A DNA stretch of 11,367 bases from positions 1 to 11,367 of the forward strand of contig JACPSV010000219.1 in the NCBI GenBank assembly GCA_016193115.1. Direction: 5' to 3'. The notes below the pieces were generated by a model. The model ran no database searches, was not told the origin of the DNA, and worked only from the letters and a program-made list of their open reading frames with translations. The position numbers were made by a program, and so were the translations under genes. Source of the stretch: Elusimicrobiota bacterium (GTDB lineage: Bacteria; Elusimicrobiota; Elusimicrobia; 2-02-FULL-39-32). Shown piece by piece: positions 1-10,200 of this stretch (its first letter is position 1; every line of letters starts with the position of its first letter).

Positions 1-1200
1 AACCAACAAGAAATAACACTTTCCGACATTTCCGGAAAAACCGAAACCGTTACAGATCAAAAAACAACCTACTCTGCCCTAGACGGGAAGCACCAATTCG
101 TAGGGACGATAGACTACAAACCCGGCGGAAACTCCACTTTGACAACGTATTCCGGAGGGAACCTGTACCAAGAAGTCGCATTAAACGCTTACAGTATTGA
201 ATATAGAATGGACGACGGACACACAGATATTGCCCCAGTTGCCGCTGGTCAAGTCACAAAAAATTATTACTCTCCCAAAGATCTCCCGTCGCATCACAAG
301 GTCGGTTTGCCGGAAGGCATTACAATGGAGAACGTCAGTTTCTTTGCCGTAGACATGGTAGGAGGCAACATGGGTCAAGTCACATTCGCCCAACTCAAAA
401 CCGGCAAAGACGCGGTCAGAGTTAAAACAGCCAACGGTCAGGAAGGAATAGCGAAGCAACTCAATTTCGCCTACAAAGGCAACGAGATGTCCGCCGTATC
501 CGTGATCGGCAACAGGGTGGAGAAGAAATCGTCTGGAGAGGGCGGGCCTGTCCTGAGCAAAGTCGAAGGGGGCGAGGGTGAAGTGGTTTCCCCACAAGAA
601 ACCATCCTCGCGGGTCACGTCAAGGACGCAGGCGGAAAGTTAGTAGACGCGGGCGTGACCGACACCGGCATCGTCGCCAAAAAAGGCGCGCCCAACCCTC
701 TCATCAAGGGTCATGACCATTCTCGAACCGTAACGGTTGGCAACCCCAAACTCACCCGCGACCAAATGTCCCAATTAGCCTCCGTAGGCATAGACAACCG
801 GACAGAATATTTCAAGAAACAGGAAACATCGGCCAAAGTTCTGGTAGTTGTGATAGACGGCAAACCCCAGACCGTTAAAAAACAAGAGTTTGCCTTCCTC
901 GGCGCCATGAAATCCGAACGCCAGTTCGACGCCAGCGGAAACGCGGTCATAGACAAAAAGTCCGGCCAACCCGTCCCCGCCAAACCCACAGAAATCCTAA
1001 CCGGCACGAAGTTCGGCGACCTCAAAGTTCACAGCCTGTCCACAAAAGGAAAATGGGAACATGTGATGACCTACAACCGAAAGGATGGATCTATCACCGT
1101 TCCTACCACGATAGGCAACCAGACCTACAGCGTGACGATAGACAAGTCCAAGAAAATGACGATCAAGCTGGGAAACAAGACTATCTCACCGGAAAATTTT
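1..1200 (+). other. Beta-rich region at the left edge (residues 1-400)
   Basis: Unrecognised region. It is rich in Thr, Val, Gly, Asn and Lys, with short alternating hydrophobic strands separated by Gly/Asn/Asp turns. Examples are FVGTIDYKPGG (33-43), LAGHVKDAGG (203-212), SVTIDKSKKMTIKLGNKTI (377-395) and the repeated VTVGN/PTTIGN turns. There is no cysteine cluster and no membrane segment. The look is that of an extracellular or surface beta-sandwich or beta-solenoid, but I cannot name a family. It begins mid-domain. The sampled coding-strand lines from about 660 to 1020 are C-rich, unlike the later parts of the gene. Adhesion or a structural stalk is the most natural guess. Confidence 0.5.
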
Positions 1201-4200
1201 GCCAAGGCGATGGATCAAGCGCAGAAAGCCAAACAAAAGAGGGAGCAGGTTGCGAATTTGAAGGAGGGTGAAGCGACGACTTCGGTTCTTAACGAAGGTC
1301 AAGTCAAGGCTCTCATGGTTGAATCCGCAAAGGTAGATGTGGCCAGCAAAGGTTTGGAAGCGGCGGTAGGTAAAAGTTTTCAAGTGGGTCCTTTCCAACT
1401 CAACTTTTATAGCGGGAAAATGGACAATCTACGGGCAGCCAGCAATGCGTTAAACCGTTATATCGTGGTCTCCGCGTTCATGGGAAGTATTGGCCAGTAT
1501 GCCGACGCCAAGTATTGGGACGTCAAAGGAATTTCCAGTGAACGCACGAGCTTAGCCAAAGGTCTAGTCTCCACCGGCATCATGGCCAAGTACGAGAAAC
1601 TAGACCAAGCCAACAAATCTTTCAGCGCATTTCTATCTAACCCCGAAATGAAAACAAAATCAGGACAAACCCTCACCGTCACCCAAGCCCAGAGAGTGGT
1701 TTCGTACGTTGCCGCTGTTCAAGCCGCCCAGACCGCTCGCGCCGGCACACAACCCGGCGGCGCCGGTCAGGCTAGGGGAAGAGGAATAACCGCCTCAGAG
1801 ATTTTAGAAGCTAGCAATCAAGCTATGATTGCCATTGGCGATGTTGATTTTAAATCTGGAGGACGAGACGGAGACAGAGGTGTGTCCCTTTTAGGCGAAT
1901 CCAAAAAGAATCTTGATAAAGCTATTACCAAGGCTCAATCCGGTGATTTAAGAGGCGCGCTCAGTGCATACAATCTCGGCGCTTCTCAACTCAACGGCGC
2001 CATCCGCATTGCCAACACTCAGGCTCAAGCTCAAGCCCCTCCCACGAGAGTTGTGGCGACAAGAGTTGCAGCAACAAGCCAGTCCCCCCGTCATTCCGGC
2101 GAAAGACGGAGTCCAGTCTCCGCCGATCCGACCTCCGCATCTGTAGAAGTAACACCCGTCGTCTCCAGGGATCAAGGTGTCGGTTTCTTTGGAGGTATTG
2201 GCCAACGTCTTGAGAACGCAGGTCAAAGCGCTGCCGGCGCTGCCAGTAGATTTGTCACTTGGGTTACGGGCGGTTCAGCGAACGCTGCCCCAATGCCGGC
2301 CTCCTCTCGTTCGGGCGGGACGATGTCCACACGGTTTGGCTCCCCATTACCATCCCATGGTCCGGGATATCGTCCAACAGCCAGACCTGCGGTTGTTCCT
2401 GCTGCTCGTCCTGCGGTCAGGACTGCTGCCGCACGACCGGCCGCTTCCGCCACACGTCCAACAGCCAGGTCAGCCGCTCCATCTCCACGCTCTGCCGCCG
2501 CTGCTCCGCGGCCTGCAACAGTGCGCGCTCCTGCCTCTCCCACTCAAGGTATTCTTAGAGAAGTCCCTTTACTTTCTGCCTCTGGTTCGGGTCGTGGAAC
2601 TATGTCCAGAAGAGAGCAACAGAAACTGGCAGCCGCGGATAACGCAAGAGTAGACAGAAGAGATGGCGACCTTAAGGTTAATGAGGCCAAATCAAGGGAA
2701 GCTCAATCTGGGTTGAAAGACAAGGAAAAGCGGTTAGACAATGTTTCTGGAGGAGCCGCGCGAGCTCGGTTCACACCCGATGCTATTATCGCTAGATCTG
2801 GGGGGCGTGCAGCGGTTGAAAAAAAATTGCGGGACGATGGAATCATAAATTCTGGCGGAGTGTTTGGAATCGGCGGAGACAGTAGAGAGGTAGTGGATGC
2901 AAAAATTAATGTATGGGCGCTACAACAATCCAATAAAGTTACAGGAACCATCAGAGATGAAAGAAAGTGGCCGCAAGCATTGAGAACGGCTGTTACAAAT
3001 CTTCGAGCCGGGATACAAAATTCAACTGAGCGAGTTCAAAGGTTGACCACTCAGAGAGAATATCTCTCGCGTCCGGTTGTGGTCAACATGCGGGCAGGCA
3101 CGATCCTCCAAGCCGGTCAATCTTATGGAAATCACAGAGTGGTTAGCGGCTCTGCGATCATGACTCCGCTAGGTCCTCGAGCGATAAGCAAAAACCGGGA
3201 CGGTCAATGGGTTTATGAGGGCACAGCGGAAATGGATTCGGGCTTTAAGAAGATGGGGGCAGGGAGAGGGCTGGATTTCTCCAGGGAACACCGTTTCAGA
3301 TACAGTGTGGGTTCTTCAGGAAAAATGAGTCTTTTTAGCATAGATGGCCGCAGGACAGAAAGTCAGACCTTTACTCAAGGGGTTAGGGAATCCGCGCGTA
3401 TCCCCGTGGTAAAAGATGTGGCACGCGTTGCGTTAGCGGGAGGCAAAGAAGGTTTCGTGGGTTCCTCACCAGACGGTAAAGGGTTTACGTTCTACACAAA
3501 AGACAACTCAGTGAGCTACGAGTTTAAAGAGTCCGAACTGAACCCGCCCGGCGGGGCCGGCGGAGAGGCCTCCACGTTAATGATGACCGGGAAACTGGAT
3601 GGTAAAAATTGGAGCATGGACTCCAGGGACGATTTCATGGCGCTTACGTTCAGTTTTGACGGTGGGGCCCTGGTCCAAGGAAAATATGCGCAAGGGTCCC
3701 GCGTGAACTTAACTCAGGGCACGATGTTGTTGGGGTACGTGGCTAAAGGAGCGGATGATAATTACCTCACGTTCAACGAAAAAAGCGGCAACCTGGAGAT
3801 TCTAAATGTGGGAGGAACAGTAGAAAAGGCGACGGCTGGCGGCAGAGTGGTTGAAAGGTATGAGGGTACGATGGAGATGAATGCAGCCGGCCATGCTGTG
3901 GTTCGAACGGCGTATACAGCGCTTTTGGATGGTTCCAAACGAGTGATCTTAGCTGCCGTTGGGGTGGGAGAAAACGCCAGGAAAGTTGTGGCTGTCCAGG
4001 GTCTTGGAAAAGACAAGAAAGCGGAAGTGTATGAAATTGACAGGCGCGGATCTTTAGTGCGAGTTCGCGATCTGGGAAGTTTGTCGGCGCATACCCAGAC
4101 GGATATTGCCGGCGTGACAGGAAAAGGTATCGAACGGGACGAAAAAACGGGAGACTGGCGGCTCGGAGATTTTGCCATGGGTTCTCAGACTGCGGAGTTA

Positions 4201-7200
4201 GTAGAGACGGAAACCGGTCAACAGTTCGTAGTCGGGCAAGGTTTTTCATACGAAGTCGTGGCCGGTCAGACGGTGCAACTTTACGATAAAAATACGACCG
4301 GAGGCGGAGAAAGGTTTAGAAGCGGGATCGAGGGTCTTGTATATGAGGGGAGTTTTAACGGCGAAGGAAAATGGCAAAAAGGCGATCACTTTGTCAGCGC
4401 GGAGCTGGGCAGAGAGCTGGGTTGGAGTCAATTAAGAAATGAGAAGGTGGAAATTTTTACGAATGATAATGGAAGTTTCGTTGCGGTAGACGAAAATACT
4501 GTATTAAGAGTTGGAAGCGGCAACCATTTGGAACAGATGGGGTTGGCGTCGTTCAGGCAAGAATCGTTCCTGGATCACGGAGTTCAAAGAGGCGTTCATT
4601 TTGATTCTCTTAAAAAGGAGTGGACTTTCTCTGAGGGTGCGAGAACAGGTTATGCCGGATGGTTTACGAGTCAGGCAAATCAAAATACGGGTTGGACAAC
4701 AGACACAAACGGATTCACAAGGAAAACCATAAGGGACGGAGATCGAGTCCTGGAAGTCGCGTTAGGAAAAGATATTGGCACAATTGTGGGGAGCAGATTT
4801 AAAGCAGGAGGTTATACTAGGGATGTCTGGGTAAGGGATACGAAAACAGGCGTTGAAACCCATTGGATTGCAAAAGGAACGTATGAAAGCGATTTGGAAC
4901 CCGGGAAGATATTTGCGAGCGAAAGTTCTCTAGCTCAGTCCATGGCTGCGGGCGGGGCCGAGAGAAGTTTCACTGTGCAGAGGGAGGATCAGAATGGAAG
5001 GGTTGTGGACGTGGTCGTTCGCAGCATATTTATGGGAGACAAGGGGTGGGTAGGGGAGAAACCAAACAGCCAAACGGCGGCCTATATTAGGGATCTTGTT
5101 CAAAACCAAAATACGTCAGTTGCGACGGTTGAAAGTTTCAAAACCGCCGTGATGGAAGACGGGAGGGTGTACATTTCTGAAGCGCAGATTGTCGGCGCCC
5201 ATCGTACAACGACGGATAAATTTAAACCTGTTTCTACAGGTGACGCCAGCGGCCCGGGTCCAACTCCGGGCGAGTTTACGATTTCAGTTACAAGCGGTAA
5301 ACTTACAACTAGAGAGGAAAAGGACTCAACAACCGGTAAAACTAAAACTATAACGGAAGTGGGCGAGGCAAGTGTTGAAGTAAAAGGAAAAATTACATTT
5401 TTGGGCCATCTCGGGGAAGGCGGGGTACCAACGTTCAACGCTTCATTAATGAGTCTCGGGAACGTGATTACAGCGTTGGACGGTAGGGCTGCCGCTTTGA
5501 TAGGAGGTGAGTTAGGAGATAAGGATAGCAGGGGTGTTTACATAATTGACGAGTCCGGCAGAACGAAACTGACGTTTGGATTATTTGGCGGAGAACTGGG
5601 TTTTGGCGGTCGTCTCGCGCAATTCGGTTATCGTAGCTCCCAATGGCTGGCCGGATTGGGAGAGGCAAGCATTATTTTTGTTGGGTTGCCCGGGGTTGGG
5701 AACGCTTTTAATTGGTTTGGCGGGAATGAGACCATGGAGAGAGGCATGGTTAAGATGCATGGATTACCCGCAGGTACGGCTCTGAACGATTCGGACAGAG
5801 CGGAAGCTGCGATTGATGTTGCCGTGTCGTTAATTCCCATTCCGGGTCTGAATCTCGCTGTTAAGGGCGGTTCTACTTTACTGAGACTTGTAGGAAAAGG
5901 GTTGGTTGCGGCAGGTGAGAAAGCTGCGGCGGGGACAGTCAACGCTTTGGGTCGTAGGGCAATAACACAGGCAGCGGCTGCAGTCGCTCTTAGAACCGGA
6001 AAAGTTAGTGGATGGCAAGCGGCCAGAACTGCCCTTCACGCTCCACTGGGCGCTGTTGGGAGATTAGCAGCTCAGGGAGTTCGTCGCCTTTTTGGAGGTT
6101 CGGCAGAGGGCGTTATCGGTAGAGGGGTAGTGAATCCCACCGTTAATTTGTTAGGGTCTAATGCGGCTTCTCGGGCTGCAACTGCAGGAGCCAGAGCGGC
6201 AAGTTCGACAGCAGCCAAAGATGCGGCTAAGGCGGCGTGGCAGAATACGGTGAAGTCCGGATGGCAATCTTTTAAAGCCGGCGCTAAAGCAGCTGCCGAT
6301 GCGCCGCTTGCAAGTTTAGCGGGAAATTTGGGGGTAAGAATTTCTGGACTGCTTGATCCATTGATTAAGAATTTTATTGTCAATCCAATTTCGTGGTTTG
6401 TTCGTGAAATGGTTATGCCCACACTTAAAACTTGGATAAGTCGAGCAGCTCAATGGATCGCAGATAAAGCGGCGCCTCTGTTTGAAAAAGGTGTGGGACG
6501 GTTCATTAAGGGAGGTTTCACGGAAGGTAAACTTTTCTGGATACCTATAGGCAAAATTGGCGGTAATGTTGCCAAAGCGGCTGCTTTTGTTGAAAAGAAG
6601 GTTGGAGTCCGTCTGGATAAGGCCGTAGAAGGTTTTGGAAAATGGTTCAGCGCGAATCTTAAGGCAAATATTCCACCGATTATTCTTATAGGACAGTTCA
6701 TTTCCCAACGTTTGGCTCCGCACGCTGTTAAAGTGGTAGATGCACTCATGGTTAGTCAGGGCGCAAAGCAAGCGTATGGCCACTATGAAAATTGGCAGAA
6801 AACTGGGGATAAGGAGTCCTATAAAAAAATGGCTTTAGAAATAGCGGTGATAGCTCTGATCCTTTTTGTGCCGTTTGGGTTAGGAAAAGCGGGAGTATCC
6901 GCGGAAGCGCTCAGAGCCGCTGAAGCCGCTAAAGCTGTAGAAACCGCACAGCCTCTGGCCTGGACATGGAAAAATTGGTCGAGTCAGATAGTTGGTAAAA
7001 CTGTTGATACGTTCTCGCATTTAGGATCTGACTTTACAAAGACTTCTGCAAGCTTTACTAAAGAAGCTCTTCTGGGAGCCAGGAGGTTCGGCACTCTGAA
7101 CGCGATGGGATTGGGGGACCTGATGACTATCCTACCTTCTTCTGAACAGGAAGTGATGGTAGAAATTAACGTAGATGGCAAAAAGAAAATGGTTGGCACT

Positions 7201-10200
7201 GGGAAATTCGAGTCTAAAGGTTTTGGCGGACTCCATCTGTTAAGCATGGAAGAGAGGTACGAGAGTTTTAAGGGTGGGGCTGAGTTTGGAGCCATATTCG
7301 GCGTGGTAGGCCATTTCTTCCAACCTTTATGGGTGGAAATGTTTCCCGTGTTTCGCACATTTTCCATGGGCGGAAAAGCGATTGGCGCGCTTAAAACCGT
7401 TGCGGACACAGTGGTTGAAGGTTCCGGAGAGGTTTTGAGTACCGTTTATTCCGTCACGATTTTCGGTTTGGTAGGGACGGGTTTACATAACTTTGTTAAC
7501 TTTGTGGGACTCGGAGATACAGAGTTAGGCCAGTTCCTTAAATCGGAACCTGTCAACATGGCTCTATCGGTTTTGATTGCCCCTACATCTGGGAGAGGAA
7601 CCTCTCTTGATTTTAGCCGTGCTTACAGGACGTTGAACGGGATGGGTAAGGGAACGGATGTGGCGACGCGCTTAGAGTTTGCTCAAGAAATCCGAAATGC
7701 CAGGGACACTAATAGACCTCTCGAATTCGATGGTGGAAGATCACTCACGAAAGAGGAGTTAAATGGACTTTCAGGGCGCGCGGAACAAGTGACCGCAGAA
7801 ATCCTTTTTGTAAAGGATAAAGAGAGCGGAGAACGCGCGCATCTGAAAGGCGTTCATGAGGCGGTCCGGGAATCTAAAAGTTCGAAATCCGGCGCAGAAG
7901 GAACGGTTGAAGGGCGCTCTGTCCCAACGTACAATGCAAACATAAACGGCAGGCAAGTGGAAGTCAGGTTAACCGACAAGCTCTTGAACGAGCTCGAAAA
8001 CCTTGTTTTTGATCGGCTCGACAAAAGCACGGCGAACCTTGCACAAATGTTAACTATAGAAGTTGGCTCAGAGATTGGAGGTCAACGTAAAGGCGAGACC
8101 TATGAAATGACACAAGGGTTAAAAGATCGCATTGGGGAAGAGTATGCCAGCCGGCTGGATAGGGATACGGCCGCGGAAATAATTAAAGAAGTGGACAACG
8201 AGTTAAATTCAATTAATCAGGATTTGGAACGGTCGGAAACTGGGATTAAGAATTTAACAGATGAGGCAGGAAGAGAAACCTCTCCGGAATTAAAAAAAGT
8301 TCTGCAGGACAACATTGACTTTTATTCAGGGGAGAAGAAAAAGAATGAAGAGAAAAAGAAAGAATTACAGAATTATAAAAATGCTCTGCAAGAAAGAGTG
8401 GACAGTTTTGACATGACCGATGCGCGCAAAGATTTAAAAACATGGGAAGAAAATGCGCGCAAAAAAACAAAACAGGGAGAGGGGCTGAGTGATGAAGGTG
8501 TTATTGACGCTCTTGACAGGATGGAATCCTATAATTCTTTTACACCGAACAAAAAGAAAGCTGTTGGAGAGCGCAAGGAAGAGCTTCTGAATCAATATTT
8601 TGGCGAAAAAAGATCGAGAAAGTATTACGATCAACTTAAAAAAGCGGATGCGTCCGAAGTAAATTCCCTAAAAGAAAGAGCCCAAAAATTGAGGCAAGTT
8701 GAAGAAGGTCAATTTAAAAAATCAGAAGAAACGATCCAGTCTCTGGAACAAGAGATATTACAAGCTGAGCAGGATTTGAGGGAGAATCCTAACCATCCGG
8801 AACGAGACAAGAAGTTGGAACATTTAAGCTCTCTGAAAGATGAACTATCCGTCGCATGGAAAAAACACGAACTCTACTACGATCTCCGCGCCTTGGCGAG
8901 AGGAGATAAAACTTATGAGGAGGTGTTCGGTAATCGCAGATCCGGGTGGGGAGATCAGTTAAGGGCATGGAGAGCCGGAATAAGATCATGGGTTGCCTCG
9001 ACTGCTCTGGGAAGATTCTTTGGAATTGGGGCGGGCGGTGCGGTAAAATTTAGGACTTTCCTCTATCGGGCGAGAGCTGTAGAGAAATCGAGAATCGCCG
9101 CCGACATTGCTTTTCTGGAGGGTAAACTGCGGGCTGGCGGGGGAATAGAAGAAGGCAGTCGCGAGGAACGTTACATTAATATGATCATTAACCGTTTAAG
9201 AGGTGAACAAGGGGATGTGGACAGGCTCTCCCTAAAAACCATATTAAACCGTCTTACTTTAGACGTGAGAGCGGAAGTGAATCACACATTGGAGTTTTTC
9301 AATCGTGTACGGGCGGAAGCAAGAGAAAGTCTCACGCCGGAACAAAGAGAGAATGGGGAAGGATCGATAGAGACGGCTCTGGATGCCCTCTTAGACAGGA
9401 TGTCGGATCCGCTGTACCTGAATGAGAATGCTGATCATCAATCAAAAGTGAAGGAAGCAGTGGGCGATCTTGTGACCAGCATGTTGATAACTTGGGGTGA
9501 AAAATGGAATCAAAACAAAACCACGATTGATGATTGGATATCCAAGATCATGGAGATGGATCCCGCATCAAAAGAGAGTTCAGCAAAGAGTTCGGCGATA
9601 CGCGATCAGATCGCAAGGACAATGTTTGGTGAAGGGCAAAAATCTGATTTTGGGGAAAAGGATCTTACGGTGGCGCAGAAGTTTTTCTTGAGCATGAAGA
9701 TTTCCGAAAACATTCTTAAAAGGAACGTGCCCGCTAACGATTATTGGGAAAGAGCCGTAAATCAAACGGAGATGACAATCAATAATCTTATGGGCAGGGT
9801 TTCCGCGCTGACCATGGGTGGAGGAAAGACGTTTGCTTACTTCTGGTCCATTGATCTCCAGTTTCATATTGGAGGGAAAGGGGTTGCGGAACTGATTGCC
9901 GCAAAAACCACGGACGCCGGCGGGATCACTCGCGGTTGGAACAAACAAATGACGAATGCCCTGGGAATAGAAACGTATAGCGGGAAAGACTACTATGATC
10001 TGGGTACTGAACGATTGGCTGAGCTTTATACCCAGGAAATAGAAGGAGGATCGAGAGGAAGGGTCATCGTCTATGACATGACCACGCGCGGGTTTGTGGA
10101 ACTGAACGCGCGCATGGGTAAAGACGGCGGGGTTCTGGATCGAGCATTGGATCGAGTGAATGTCCGGATCGCCGACGAAGCCGACGTCGCTTCTTTAAGC

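Noticed and set aside
181..618. Reverse-strand open frame of 145 codons
   Set aside because: It is antisense to the continuous forward frame and contains the PFDFAQDRP translation of a dispersed repeat, a common source of false proteins.
1948..2653. Overlapping open frames on both strands around the linker
   Set aside because: The Ala/Pro/Arg-rich, C-rich DNA is poor in stops in all frames; the translations are low-complexity or repeat-derived and the forward frame 1 is uninterrupted beneath them.
3073..3180. Intein or Hint-domain splice site in the VVVNMRAGTILQAGQ region
   Set aside because: There is no Cys/Ser junction with the block motifs (TxxH, HN) expected of an intein.
3762..4249. 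Two overlapping reverse open frames of 138 and 158 codons
   Set aside because: They overlap each other in different frames, are Ser/Pro/Leu-rich as expected for the complement of a Gly/Glu/Arg-rich coding strand, and show no domain.
4807..4825. AGGAGGT followed at short distance by ATG, resembling a ribosome-binding site and start
   Set aside because: The ATG is out of the main frame and meets a stop within four codons.
3061..5232. RHS/YD-repeat toxin shell
   Set aside because: The YD-repeat consensus and the RHS core signature are absent; the strand motif here is Tyr-Glu-Gly without regular period.
6072..7409. Cluster of reverse open frames
   Set aside because: They mirror the Ala-rich and hydrophobic forward coding region; no ribosome-binding context or recognisable protein supports them.
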